This document shows positions 34,889 to 47,293 of a stretch of 64,000 bases of DNA, piece by piece. A program made the position numbers and the translations under genes. The first letter of the stretch is position 1. The number at the start of each line of letters is the position of its first letter. Source of the DNA: Exophiala sp. HKRS030 (Eukaryota; Ascomycota; Eurotiomycetes; Chaetothyriales; Herpotrichiellaceae). Under the pieces are notes generated by a model. It saw only the letters and a list, made by a program, of their open reading frames with translations. It made no database searches and had not been told where the DNA came from. Where the stretch lies: contig JAHWDD010000004.1 in NCBI GenBank assembly GCA_023897205.1, positions 806,001-870,000 of the forward strand, given 5' to 3'.

Positions 34889-36877
34889 ATGTCCAAACCT
34901 TTGGTCTTTGTCAATTATGAGGATCCATCTCAAATCAGATCAAGAACTCATCAACACACAGTTTCCACCCATACCGGAAAATATTCCCAAGAACTTCTCC
35001 GGTCCCGCCAACGCGCAAGGCAGGAAAATCAAAATCTCAATCGCAATTCAGCAACCTGCCCACGTTCTGTTGGCTCCCAGGACACCCAAGACCGAGTATC
35101 CGTTGCCTCCAGTTCGAGAGATCAACTCGTCTTGAATGTACGACGAGGAGAGCCAAAGCCTCGGACCAAACGACGAGGGCAACCCAAATGGCGCCATTGG
35201 GACGGTGAGCTGATCATCACTGATATCAACAAGTCCGCCGGTCTTGAATCACATCTTCTGATCAACAACGGGAAACTATCCTCTGGTCAACAACAAGAGC
35301 TCATCTGGATATCTAGTGTCAATACACAAGGTCCTCGCTCTCTACTCGGTCAAGGTAGGGTCGATCCTTTTGCAAGGTTTGCCGTCGACGAAGACCACAG
35401 CGCCCTCCATGCTATCTGTGACCATGGTACGTTTGGCACCATGCTATCTAGAATTTGTCTATCCATTCCGCTCACACTATTCAAGGTGTCAAATATTTCT
35501 GGCCTTTAGTCTGTCCAGAAGGTATGGGCTTGGAAGCAAGCTCGCCAAGTTTGTTTATGGAAGAGATGAATTCTTCACCGTTGGCATACTACGCCTATCC
35601 AGTGGCGTTGAGTGCTAATCACGATTCACTCTTCGATCACAATCCGAGAAAGGATACACATGTACGGTTGAGGCTACGAAATACCTGTCATATTGTCCGA
35701 CTTGTTCGAGAGGCCTTGAACAGTTTGCAAGGCCCACCAGCCGATGACCTGATACTGTCTGTTCTCGTCCTTGCTTCAGTTCCACCAGCCGAAGTCCCCA
35801 GTCCATCTTCCATACCCACCTCAAGATTCGCATCTCCCCTGGCAGACGCTCAATCCATGGACCCGTTTGGACCAATGCAATACGTTGCATCACACTGGAC
35901 AGCTTTCTATAAACTGGTGGAAATGAAAGGCGGAATCCATCATGTTCAAGACAAAGGTCGCGCCATGATGTGTCAGCAGTAAGAAGAAGTCCTACTTCCC
36001 AAACCCCCTCCAAAAGACCATGCAGGTGATCTATATCAGAAACTAATAAATTCTCCCTTCTAACAGTGCCGACATCACGATGTCGACCGTACGCCATGAA
36101 CCTCCGAAATTCGAATATCGAAATTTCTTCGTCGACGACACTGTCTTCAAGATGCTCGAATCCGAAATCGACGGCTTCCTCCACGATACCCCAACACAGA
36201 GTAGTATTGCCTCGGCATTTAGTCGTATCAAGTCACAAGTTATGACATCCAGCGGCCTGTCCCATGCCATTTCTGCCGCAGCAAAAGCCACCGAAACACT
36301 GACCAAACTCATCACCGATCCCTCACCAACAACACTACTATCGTTGCTGGAACTGAGGAATCGCGCGCAATTTCTCGCCTTGCACGTGCGCAACCTCGAC
36401 CCCCGCAACCTTGCAAGATCTTCCGAGGAAGAATGCCTGTGCGAACTCGTCCGAATCGCCCTCCTCATCTACAACAACCTCATCTTGTACCCGCTATCCC
36501 CTTCCAAAGAGGTCGGTTTCCGTCTGGCCATGCACCTCAAACTCGTCCTCGAAACTCTAATCCAACACAAACTGGTCATGTGGCCGAAACGAACACATTT
36601 GATCCTGTGGATTTTGATCCTCGGTGGTATCGGCGACATTCCCGAGTCGTTGAGGACGTGGTACAGGTATCAAATACGGGGCTTGATACCGTTACCTTGG
36701 GTTTCGTTCTCAGAATGGGCCATGGTCAAGAGGACTTTGGACACTTATTTGTGGCAAGGCGCCGTATTGGACAAGGAGGCTCGAATTTTCTGGATGGAAA
36801 CTGCCCAGGAGGATGTCGCTAATGTTTCCGAGGGTTGGAGTCTACAGCATGCGCGTCGAGAACGCGGAGCGCAATGA
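34889..36877 (+). CDS. Fungal_trans_2-like protein without zinc cluster
   Basis: Exons 34889-35426, 35486-35978 and 36067-36877 (introns 59 and 88 nt) give 1842 nt and 613 residues in phase. The start (KPLVFVNYEDPSQIRSRTHQH) and the helical C-terminal half (ADITMSTVRHEPPKFEYRN; SEEECLCELVRIALLIYNNL; LILWILILGGIGDIPESL) are of the fungal-specific transcription factor-like class often annotated as Fungal_trans_2. I see no Zn2Cys6 motif, although a basic patch (about residues 84-100, RRGEPKPRTKRRGQPKWR) is present. A role as regulator is therefore only suggested by family. Confidence 0.75.
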
Positions 36878-38961
36878 GGGAAATGCATTACTCCTAGTGA
36901 CTGAGACGCTCAGTCTTCAGTCTTGCGCAGGTCTTCTTCTTCTTCCTCTCTTATATTCCATTGTCAGTGCTGGATGGCATTTCCTCCAGCACACACTTCG
37001 GCATCAAGCCGGCTATTTTGACGTTGAATCACGACCCGTGGATGAAGATTAGATGAAGGAAATTCGTGGACAGTGTTAGAAGAATCGAAACCCCATGTTC
37101 AACAATTAGGGGGTGAGTAATAACATTCTACAACCTAAACGCGAATATGCGATCCCACGTGAGAGTCACAAGCATATGAGATGACATACCTTCGAAGCGA
37201 ATTGGTTCATGACAACCTTTCGTCATTCTGCATCATTGCCACCGCATTTCTAATGCGTGCTACGACAAACATTCAACCGTCTTACCTACCTTCTCAGCAA
37301 CCTGCACGGACACATTGTCGAACAATGTCAAGTCTGTTCGTGCGTCGGAGGACCTTGAGCTGTGCCAACTGACTCTGTCAATTGACAACCTTGACTCAGC
37401 AGACTAGTATCAAACGATTAAAGACATCGCATAAATGGATGGGTCCAGGATAAGGACAAGACGCTATTTGGACCATCGACAACGCCGCTCGTCGATATTG
37501 CGCTGGAATCCAAGACTGACTAACGCCATCGCTACTGGGACTTTCTCTTCCAGCATCTAGAACGCAAGTTCTCCCGCCAGTTTGATCGGCCGGCGGGCCG
37601 GCGGTGCAAATGCCATCTGAGGGTTTCATGCGAGGCAGGGAAAGCCTCCACTATCAAGACGGCTGGGGGCTATAAAGTCATGGACGAGGACGCGCATGAG
37701 TTTTGAAATCGACACCCACTTTGTCATGACCAGCGGGGTGCATGTCACAGCAGCAACGCTTCTTGGGTATTGACGTGATATAGACTCGAACAGGGTCAGA
37801 ACTCTATCAGGGACATAGCTACCCTAGGTACGACGAGCGGTGTTGGAAAGGCACAAGTGCCGATCACGGGCTCCATGAGCACAACCATAGCAACGCAAGA
37901 TGATCGCTTCGAAATTGTTGTCGACTTCTGGTTCCAAGGGGATCCGCGCCGCAAAGTCTAACGTGCATTCTTGGTGTAGCTGTTCCCCACGACAGCATTT
38001 GTGGTCAAAGGAGGAAGAGAGGTGATACTGAGCGCGATTAGTCGGTGGCAGACGGACAAAGATTTGCGTTAGATGGGTCATCCGACACGAATATCATGAC
38101 GCTTCTTCACCTTCCGGTCAAATGTCGCACGGTTGTCGTTGATTCATGCATGGGCCAAGCTTGGTTGATATCACTAGTCAGCGGCTTTACAGGGATCGAC
38201 ATAAGCCATTAGGGCCCTATCACACAACATTTTCAAGAGAGCAGTGGTCCTTTTCACTGTGAAGCTTAAATTACCTTATCTTGTATTTCATAGACGTTCA
38301 TCTCGGAGCCATGCATGGTAAGGAGAAACGCAGAAAGAGCATCACAGTTTTGAAACACCCACGATATGTTCATGTTCATGTTCATGACTTACTGTGTTCC
38401 GCGTTGCTACCACTTCACTTGGTTGATCTTGATCTCGGTAGCAATGGGCGGGACCATATTATGTGACAACGGCGATTCCAATCCTGTTGTGATATTATGC
38501 TCATGGTGTGAAAGACATACCAGGACGCTTGAACACTAGCACGGAATTTGTCATCTTGTCATCATACGGCCCACCGGGGCAGTTGATATTGGTACCCGTT
38601 CCCATTTCTGGTGCGGCTGAGACGGCTTCTTTGTCTCGATATACGTCTGTGCTGGATATTGCCTGTTTTTCCTGGCCAGTCCTTGGGCTCTCTCTTTCCC
38701 GCCGTCTTGCTCGCGTTGGGCGAGTTCATAGTGTAGTCAGGCTGTCATTCTCACCGAAGGGCGTCATGTTAACGATAGTCCTCCAATTCTCTCACACTAT
38801 GTGCTCACGCCGATCCATCATCAGCAGTAAACACGACAAGGACAGAAGCGAAACGCCGCCAAAGTCGAAATCCCATACAAAGTGGCATGATCAAATCTGA
38901 AACGTCTTGAGTATGTCGGAAAACGCAGGCAAACTGAGGGGTTTAACCTTATGTCTCGCGT
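36878..38961. other. Gene-poor spacer
   Basis: 2 kb with only short frames lacking known domains (for example minus 37824-38081, plus 38508-38900). A small TTCATG tandem lies at 38370-38386. No RNA gene is seen. Confidence 0.45.
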
Positions 38962-39204
38962 TTATTCGCGCAAGACCAGTAAGTCGTGCGGCCGTAGTTG
39001 ACGCGCCTCGTCCTGCAGGGCCCAGCGAAGACAATTCATGGCGCTTCGATCGTCGTTACTCGTTCGTGAAGAGCTGGCCCGGTGTTGCGAGATGCGATGT
39101 TTGACATGGTCCTGCAATCCAGAGTACTCGCCTAATCTGGTCATGACATACTTAAAGAGGTCGTTCGATCTTCGAGCTTCGTTCAATTCCGGCTGGGTAA
39201 ACAT
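38962..39204 (-). CDS. Small hypothetical protein (80 aa), low confidence
   Basis: A single ATG-started frame of 80 residues (MFTQPELNEARRSNDLFKYV, then an amphipathic helical stretch) with plausible residue use. No domain is recognised. It lies 93 bp downstream of the stop of the next minus-strand hypothetical gene and could be a missed exon or noise. Confidence 0.25.
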   Translation of the reverse strand: MFTQPELNEARRSNDLFKYVMTRLGEYSGLQDHVKHRISQHRASSSRTSNDDRSAMNCLRWALQDEARQLRPHDLLVLRE

Positions 39205-39297
39205 TTCGCCCCTCTGTTTGTAGCTCAGCTGTTTCGGTCTGCGCGTTGCAACAGTGGTGTTGTATAGTTATCAGTATAGGCATTGCCACTCAAATTG

Positions 39298-40011
39298 TCA
39301 GGATTTTGAGCCATCATTCGGGAAATGGGATGGGTTATGCAGTCTGGAATTGCCTGTAGGTACATGCCGAAGGATTTCTGCTTGTAGGTGGGTAGTGGTG
39401 AAAAATGGTTGTTGCTTTTCGAAAAGTTCTACGTCTGAAACACGAAGAGTATGACGCCGTTTTCTATGTATGCTTCTGATGAATTGGCGAGCTCTTCGTG
39501 ACGAGTCTCTAAACGTACCATGCCCCTGATATTGTACTGTAGATCATCCTATGCAGCGCAGAGGCGAAGGACAAGTGCGAGGGTATGTCAATATGGTATA
39601 TGATCATCCCCACCTTTCCGTAGTAGACCGTAGCTCCGACTTTCTCACTTTCGAGTTGTGGTGAGGACAAGCTGGGGACACGAACAACGTCGTCCAACTT
39701 GTACTTTTGACATGGACCGCATGTTTGTGTGACTAGTCAGTCCATCCCCACAATGATTCTGACGAACTGAACAGCTCTGGCTGATTGGATTACGACAAGG
39801 TATGTCGATAGTGCAGACGGTACAAAGCTGTGGTTCCACGATTGCCAGAGTGAGCTGAATGACTGGGCTTCAACTTTCCGAAGGACGCCGTCGCCGTGAC
39901 TTGGTTGGCTGTCCAGCGGTTTGGTAGTTTTAGGACAATATCTCGCACCATGGAAAAGTGTCGAGATGGCTTACCTGTTTTACAGACATGTTCCCTCGTA
40001 GATTTGGACAT
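39298..40011 (-). CDS. Hypothetical three-exon protein with N-terminal cysteines
   Basis: Exons 39975-40011, 39614-39732 and 39298-39525 splice in phase to 384 nt and 127 residues. The first introns use GTAAGC...CTAG (242 nt) and GTGGGG...TATCAG (88 nt). The N-terminus has spaced cysteines (C10, C18, C21; CKTVTQTCGPCQ), followed by KYKLDDVVRVPSLSSPQLES, VYYGKGHGTFR and a basic, then polar C-terminus. I recognise no family. The long first intron could hide another exon. Coding status rests on three exons joining in phase and on residue composition only. Confidence 0.4.
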
Positions 40012-40491
40012 CCTCTTGCTGATTTGCTAAGCATGGTCTCGTAGCTCAAGCTAGTGGCATCGGACGTCCTCTGCAAATGCTGGCTTTACTCTTTTGCATC
40101 CGCACATTACCAGAGAAGCAGGTCACTGACCAGGCTCGGATTTAGTTCATTCTTGTTTCTTGATCTTCCTGTAAATTCTCACTTCTCGACAGGGAACCAT
40201 TGTCAAAGGCAAGGGTCTTCCTACAACCTTCAAGACCGTGATTTGTTGATCAACATTAGAGTACGTTTCCTGGGTCTCACCCTGTCTGAGAAAGAATGAG
40301 GATCAAGAGACAGTCAAGAGCAATGCTGGAAAGTTGTTCGGTGTTTCAATAGAACGAAATCGTGGTCGCTTGAACGTGTTCGTGTCAAGGGTGCCTAGTC
40401 GGGAGTTGAGCTCCTTAGGCGGGGGTTGGGTTCCTGGGACGTGGTTAGGCCCGTTAGGCGGTAGCTAGTTGGGTTCCCTAGGCTCCCTAGG
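40012..40491. other. Intergenic
   Basis: 480 bp including a G/C-rich stretch with repeated TTAGGC/CCTAGGC words (40385-40500). No gene is seen. Confidence 0.5.
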
Positions 40492-41160
40492 CTACGGTAG
40501 GCAGTGAGACCTTCGAATTCTCTGCGAGGCATTTTCCCGAGGACGGTACATCTTGACGCTGGCTGGGGATGTTTCAGGTGCGAGCTGGATTCTGGGGATA
40601 CTGTCATTACGAGTTTCCAAGTTGCTAAGTGGCTCGATAGAGAAAAAGTCTTCAGGACGGCCTTCGATTGTAGTCAAATCAGTTCCGGCCTGATCCTCTG
40701 GAAGAAACTGCCCCAAAAAGCGAGTACGTAAGTTGGACGGACGTTCGATTGTCATGCGAGATATTTCAGATGTCGATGAGAACGTGGTGAAGTCGGTGAA
40801 CAAATTGTAAGGTGAAGAATCCTCAGTCGCTATCAGATCTCGACACCCGGGGGGTGTTGGGCCATCAGGTGTAGGTGAGGTGCTTTGTGGCGTCATCGAA
40901 CGCCCAAGGTTGGGGCAACCGTTTCCCACCATGTGGAAGCCCGAGGGGCCCAAGGCGCTCCCCCCAAGTTCCTCTATTGGCACCCCAAGCGGCACCCCAA
41001 GCGGGCCCTCCACCTTTACATCGAACCAAAAAGATGAAGATATTTTGATAGCCAGAAATTGGTCTCTTGATCCGAAGCTACAACGGGCTAAAACGTAAAC
41101 TACTGCACCACAGCAACCGACAGCCTCATGTTCTGTGAAGGCCGTTTGCTTGACATTCAA
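40492..41160 (-). CDS. Unrecognised open frame (222 codons), low confidence
   Basis: A long minus-strand frame with coding-like composition in its C-terminal half (LFTDFTTFSSTSEISRMTIE; DFFSIEPLSNLETRNDSIPR). It begins from a TTG; the first ATG in frame is near 40934. The middle contains a GVPLGVP repeat from a short DNA duplication. No domain is seen. It could be the last exon of a larger gene or noise. Confidence 0.25.
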   Translation of the reverse strand: MNVKQTAFTEHEAVGCCGAVVYVLARCSFGSRDQFLAIKISSSFWFDVKVEGPLGVPLGVPIEELGGSALGPSGFHMVGNGCPNLGRSMTPQSTSPTPDGPTPPGCRDLIATEDSSPYNLFTDFTTFSSTSEISRMTIERPSNLRTRFLGQFLPEDQAGTDLTTIEGRPEDFFSIEPLSNLETRNDSIPRIQLAPETSPASVKMYRPRENASQRIRRSHCLP

Positions 41161-44100
41161 TGGTCGATTCGAATGGCAGGCTTAAGCGTCCAGGTATCCA
41201 GAGTCAAGCCCCCAGAGAATTTCTCCATATTTCGAGAATCCACCTCAACCGCCGACGCTCAACTGTGGTTTTCAGGTCTTGAAATTCTCGGAAGGAAAAC
41301 GTCTCGTCTTGATTTACTGCTCATCATCCAAAGACGACCAGAGAACACACCATGGCCGTGAATAATTGGCAGAGATGATTTCCTAGTACAACGGGTAGAG
41401 GAGATGCCGACCTAGCCTCTGAATTCAAGTCCTACTCAACATCGATTGAAAGAATCGAACGCAAGACACCTGCATGTAGGCCTGCTGATCCTAATACCTT
41501 CACATGAACGTTAGAACGAACTTCGTCGTCGTCGCTTGTTCGTTGGGGAATCCCGCCTATTTACACGGGCTGCTGGGATGGTATCTTCGACACTAAGTAT
41601 CCACCGAGAACGAATCTTGGACAAATGTTCTTGAAAGTAGTACTATAAGATTATAATGCATTCTACAGAGTAGACCAACATTCAACACTATCACTTCAGA
41701 TGCTTTCGGTAGATTGAGGGCTTGACATATTATGGACTCACTGACAGAGGGTATTCTTGTACCTAAACTTTTTGGCCTGGGGTGCTATGAACCCCTCCCT
41801 GCTCTATTCTCGTAGCCCCGCGTTTCTGCTTACGGCGGAGGCACTTGCACTCCCATAGGCACTCCCACAGGCAATAGCTACGTAAGCACCCTTACATTGG
41901 AGATTCTGCCTCTTACTGGGCCAACAGCTCTTAACGATAGCGAAGGCCCCGCAGCCAAAACAGGGACAAAAATCTTGAGAATGAGGCGGCGCCGACGATA
42001 GACACTGTGATGGATTTTTCTATCTTCATACGTCTGTTACAGCTGCTGAAGGACTATACTTCAAAGGAAATATAATTCATTAACTGGAAAAGAAATCCGA
42101 GAAGATTTTGTGTGATGATCCCCTAATCTTAACTAACAGACCCAACAGTCGCCCCCCACGGTGTTCCTACCTGCCCCGTAGCCCAAATTGTGATCTTCTA
42201 GCTGGCGTTGTTAGGGCCTCCTAAGGGCATTATAGGCATGTTATTTGTGACAAAAGCCACAACTAATTCTTTAGTTAAAGAAAATCCCTTATACCTTGAT
42301 AAGATATTCAACTATAACTAATTCATCGTCTACACTACTGTTCGATATTTTCTTGCACGAAATCCGTTTTCAAAGGACCGAGAAGACAAGACGAAAACGT
42401 CGTTATTGATCTGCAGGGGAGAACGCCTAGAAGAAAGCTTAGACCGGCTTGCTGGGCGACGTTTGTGGGCACTGGAAAGAGCCTTTCAGGGTCACCGTGG
42501 AGCCTGAGCATACCCCACCTTTAGTCTGGGTTATAGGCGTCAACAGGGGTTAACAGCCTTTCAGCAACCTTCACTTGCTCCAAGCCCTCAATTCAGCTTG
42601 TTGAACAGTCAGCTAAGTTCATGGACGTTCCAGCTGTTTGTCAAAAGTACCCAGAGGTCCTCGGGAGTCGTTTTCAGGGTCGGCGGAGGGGTGCAAGTTC
42701 ATCTCAGTGTGCGAGTGGCCAGTATGAGAAGATCGACAACTCCGAACTCAGTGAGCTTGATCTATGCGTGAAAAAGAGTGCCGAGGGTATGGGAGATACA
42801 GAATCCGTCGTAGATTAATCCAAGCACCAGATAATGCGTCGGAGGGATATCTTGATCGTCGGGTCGCACGTCAATGGTTAGGTACATAGTGGTCGCTAGG
42901 CTTTGGGGTGGGCATGGGCATGTATGGTGTAGGCGTTGGTAGGGGTGGAAGCATAGGCATGGGCTGAAGGAGGTGCGCCAGTCCGATGGGCCAATCGGGC
43001 GTAACGCTGGGCATGAACGCGTGGGCGGAGACGCGTAGGTGCGGCTGAAGGGGTGTGGGCAGAGGGATCGCAGGTGAGGAAGTAGGCTCCTCGGGCATAA
43101 GCTCCCTGTGTATGGGTATGGAGGCGGTGGACGTGCGGGCGTACCTAGGTGCATGCTTAGGCGCAGGCCGAGGGAGCCTAAGGGCGACTCATCCCGCTCC
43201 GGCCTTAGTTAGATATGGGCGTGATTGTGGGTGTGAGCGTACAATCCTTCAATCGAGCTTGAATAAACAACTGGGTCAAAAAAGTCCAAGGGTCAGAATA
43301 CAAGCAGGTATCAAATCAATACATTAAATCATGAAGCGAGAAGTTTCGTAAACTTTTGGTCCTCGCTCCTTTGATTTGGTCGATGTGGTGGTGATGGTGG
43401 GTTAGCCGCCTAGCAGCCGGTGTTCCGGGCATAGAGATAGGTATGGGCGTGGGCGAACAATCATTCTATCGAGCGTAGTTCAGAAGCTCAATCAGAAGTT
43501 GATGAGCCAGTGTACGAGCAGTCATTGGATCTTCATATTTGACCACCAAGCAGGAAATTTCATGAACTTTTGGTCGTTGCTCGTTTGATTTTATCGACGT
43601 GGTCACTAACCAGACACACGCCTAGCTGTCTGGTGTTTACTGGCCCGTGGGCTTGAGAGTTGACTCGACCAACGACCACATAACCTGCGATTAGTGCTTC
43701 GCAACATGTACGTGCATGGCCATCCATGTCATCTCCATCTGCAGGCCAGATGATCGTTCTCATGCCAGAGGGAAAGTCTGTCGGAAGACTGGCAGAACAG
43801 TCACCACTCACTTAGTCACGGTGCCTAACGTAAAAGCCCAGGGTAGGCTGCGAGTGTTTAGCCGAGGGCACACAAACAGGCGTAAATGGCAGAAAATGTC
43901 GGAGCAGAATCTCGAAGACGGTATGGTATCTGCGACATCTTCATAAGCCTGATTAGTCGAACTCTTGTCGTTGCTCGCTCGTCGTAAGATCTCTGGAGCG
44001 TGTGGTTACCCGTCTCTGGCGAGGCGTCCGGCAAGGCCAAAGCGGTAGCTAAGGAGGCCCAAGGAGCCTTCTTGCTTGGGATTCATAGGCGTCGTAGAGG

Positions 44101-45464
44101 CACTTCCCAGGCACACCGGGTAGGAATCCACCCGAAAACGCCACAACTAAATTTCCAGTTAACGAAATTCCTTCATATCTTATCAAGACTTCTCATTGTA
44201 GCTTGCTGATACATTTCTATACTAGTTATTGATCCTGGAACTGTGGCCACTGTGGAAAAGCTGCCAATACAAAAGGCCATCAATTTGGCTGGGACCTCGA
44301 TGTATTGTCACGTGATATCATCCGATACGTGGGTCAACCATTCTTCAAGTGCTGAGCATAAGATTTTTCGTAGAGAGCTCGGTGATGTGCACGACCTCGG
44401 TAGTGAGGCTGAAGGATTCTCTACTCCGTTCAAAGAGATATGGATGTTCATGGCTTTTTGGTAGTGTTGCGGTGTCAGTATCGAGGCTGGTGTCTGGCTG
44501 AGAAAAAGTCACACAAGCATATTTGAACCGACCACTGAAAGTAGCATGTACCGACTCGGTAGAGCCATCGGAGAACTTTACAGGTTCAAGGAGAGAAGAA
44601 CAGGTCGCTGGAGATGTTTTTTTTTCGGATCGTTGTCGACTCGGATCAGTGGATGAACTTGTGTCGATCAGCTGGGCAAACTCCCAGCTCGCAACATTTT
44701 CAGATTTTACTTGTGCTCGAACAAGGCTACGAGCAAGCAAAAAGACATGTGCAGGCCAATCAATACGCCCAACCAACCCCCAGGTATCCTGTAACCTTCC
44801 TGTTGATTCAGTATGCCCTTCATAACTTGAGCCGATCTCGGTTGTGCACGGCACACAACAAGGAGCTCGCGCTTTTGATGGAGGCGACGGTCATGTCTAA
44901 GGGGTTGGTGGTCGGACCACATGATCGTCAACGAGGACAAGACGACCGTGATGAGGGGGTCGGCGATGGCAATAGAGCACTAGCTACTGAATCATTGGGC
45001 CAACTATGCGCGGAATTATAGGGATCGACCTGGCACTGGTCTTAACCCGAGTATGCATTAATCTTCATAGGATCATTATTGTTAGCTAATGTTGATATGC
45101 GGAAGCCGGCATCTCTCAATCTCCGAGAAATGGCTCACCAATTCTCCACCAGGCCTGACCATCGTGGGTTTTGCTTACGCTTCACCACCAACGATCGCTA
45201 TGTGATTGAGTAAATCTCATCGGTTCGATTGGACCTCGGACCGCAATGAGTAAGAATGATGATGTTCGTATATATAATTAAATTGAATAGACGTTTCAGC
45301 CCCCGCCTTCGGAACCTCCTGGGGTGAGGTGAGAACCATATTTCTCAGCCACTTACTACAGGGGACACCCGAGTACCTGTCGAGTGCAATATAAGCCTGA
45401 AACAACCCCAGCGAGATTGTGCAAGTATGAGAGAAAGACCATAGTCGACCAGCAGCCTCCCAAA
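41161..45464. other. Repeat-rich, gene-poor region
   Basis: 4.3 kb without a supported gene. It includes AT-rich stretches (41640-41720, 42040-42110, 42240-42330), diverged repeats (about 42225-42330 against 44110-44200) and a diverged tandem duplication (43212-43640). At 44345-45021 both strands are open for over 130 codons (minus 169 codons, plus 136 codons), so one may be coding, but no start, splice or domain decides it. Confidence 0.45.
43212..43640 (+). repeat. Diverged tandem duplication, two units of about 215 bp
   Basis: Unit 1 (43212 to about 43425) and unit 2 (about 43441-43640) share ordered blocks: TATGGGCGTG...ACAATC.TTC.ATCGAGC, then AACTTTTGGTC..TGCTC.TTTGATTT..TCGA.GTGGT. 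The blocks are offset by 214-229 bp. Many differences are transitions. A partial third copy may lie near 43955-43975. Confidence 0.55.
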
Positions 45465-45683
45465 ATGCTCACAGCCATTAAAGGACTCTATGGTTGCTGC
45501 CAGCTTCAGATCCTATACCCTTTTCTCGATTTCTCGGCATGGTCCGATGACCGACAAAGACGACGACGACAGAGGAAGAAGGCTATGAAAGCCGAACAAA
45601 ACAAGCAAAAATTCATCTACTATAGCGAACAAGCCCGGAGAGCAAGGGAGTTGCGGTTGAAGGAGTTGGAAGCCAATTTGTAA
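45465..45683 (+). CDS. Small basic hypothetical protein (72 aa), low confidence
   Basis: ATG 45465 opens 72 residues: a hydrophobic start (LTAIKGLYGCCQLQILYPFL) and a very basic, helical C-terminus (DDRQRRRRQRKKAMKAEQNK; RRARELRLKELEANL). No family is recognised. The basic helix could bind nucleic acid or simply reflect a purine-rich stretch. Confidence 0.3.
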   Translation: MLTAIKGLYGCCQLQILYPFLDFSAWSDDRQRRRRQRKKAMKAEQNKQKFIYYSEQARRARELRLKELEANL

Positions 45684-45954
45684 TCAGGGCATCTATCTCT
45701 CTATGAGCTGGTTCGTGTACGCTTGGGTACTTATGGGAAATCCGATTGGTTAATGTTCCGTCAAAGACTATCGAGGACTGCCGTTTGCCCTCTGTACTCT
45801 GTACATCATGTAAAGTTTGGTTCCAAGGGTCTTGAGAAAATGCAACTCAAAATCAAGCGCCCTGCCTATCTCGCCTCTGCTCAGGCCGAGCGGAGCCTCT
45901 TTATGAAGTTTCGCGGATTTGCCGATTCTCTTGGCTTGGACGCAAGGAAACTCT

Positions 45955-47293
45955 TTAGCTTTCATCTTTGGGCGGATCTGTCGAGATTGTGTCAACCCAT
46001 TCGAGAGCGCGATATCGGCTTGTCAATGTGTCAATGGCCACCGAGTCTGCAACGTGCCTGAAGCTATGCTCGAGATCTCGAAGGGTCTTCATAGGGATGA
46101 AAGGGATCCTGATATCGACTGGCACAAATTTCCAATTGCCCTTGCGGACAGAGCATGTTCGCCGGTGCAGGATGCACCGAGGAGGGTCTTGTACAGTCCA
46201 AAGTGGTGCCTTATCCTGGACCTTTCCAACTTGGTTCGATTTGGAATCTTTGGCCTTCGAGCAGCAAGACTCGCACTGAGTGTCTACCATCTCAGGAAGA
46301 CTGTGCAACTCGTCCTGCTTCCGAACGAAAATTTCTTGCCATCTCTCGGATTTTATGACAGCCGGCTCTTGCGCCTTTCGAGAATTTGCTCCATCAAGAG
46401 TGAATGGCACGTCCTTATCTGAAGGGACTGCATATCGTTTACGATTCACCTCATTGGTTTCTCCTGCAGACATGTCGAGTCCCTTGCACGACATATCGAG
46501 GAGGATCGGAAACAAGCCAACGAGCGTTGCGATCAGGTGCGAGAGGAGCATGGCAAGAGCTGCACTCGACAGCCATCCTGCTGAAAAGACCAATAATTGG
46601 GGTATATGTCTCGTTTTCAATGCCATTCGGCGTGCCACGGCGTCGCCCTAGGCACTTAGCATGGGTCTCCATGAGTGCGAGAATCACCGCTGAGGGCGTC
46701 TTATCTTCCAGAAACAGAGGAAAGTTTCGCACTGACCTGAATTGTTCATAGATTGGAATTCATTTCTCAAATGAGTTAGCTTGTTCTCCCTCGAACCAAA
46801 GATCTGTATGGTTGTGAAGCCATTGTTTGATACCTTGCGAAAGTGTCTCGAAGTCATTGGTTTCGTCCCAAACGACCATATCATCGATCGAGAGGCCGTC
46901 TAGCTCGTTAGCTGGTATTTCTTTGAGTTTATAGGTACTCAACTTGCCCTTGCAGACTCCGCGTGACAAGGTGGACGATGCAGGTGCAGTCTGTAGAGGT
47001 CTTGAGCGTGGCACCATCTCCAAACGACTTGGTTTAATTCGACCAACAAGGACGTTGAAGAGCTTCTTGTTCCCTAGTGCGACACTGACGGCTTTTAATG
47101 CTCGCTCCCCTAGCTCTTTGGCGTTGTAGGATCTCACAACTAGGTCTAAATTGAGACTGAGGTGGCGATTGACGCGTCTCCAGATCGCGTAAGAAGGGCT
47201 CTAGACGAGAGAGATGAGCGAGCTCATCTTGACTCAGGCATTCAGCGGGGTCCGGGAGGAATAGGTCACCAAATAGGCGGTAGCTAGATGACA
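45955..47293 (-). pseudogene. Unrecognised, probably broken minus-strand gene
   Basis: Consecutive open frames with coding character but changing phase: from ATG 47293 (MSSSYRLFGDLFLPDPAECL), a shift near 47175-47190 into NLDLVVRSYNAKELGERALK, then a stop at 46760. Further open stretches follow at 46451-46732 (with VECSSCHAPLAP and HVCRR) and 45955-46638 (with QCESCC). Unlike other breaks in this window, the first one needs a base removed, or two added, so it is not explained by one lost C/G. No domain is recognised. It is either a decayed gene or two to three exons I cannot join. Confidence 0.35.

Noticed and set aside
41384..41432. A-box (TAGTACAACGG) and B-box (AATTCAAGTCC) words at tRNA-like spacing
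   Set aside because: The D and T stems do not pair and position 33 is not T, so it is not a tRNA. At best it is a very old relic.
44345..45021. Long overlapping open frames on both strands
   Set aside because: Neither frame has a convincing start, splice structure or known domain, so I cannot decide which, if any, is coding.
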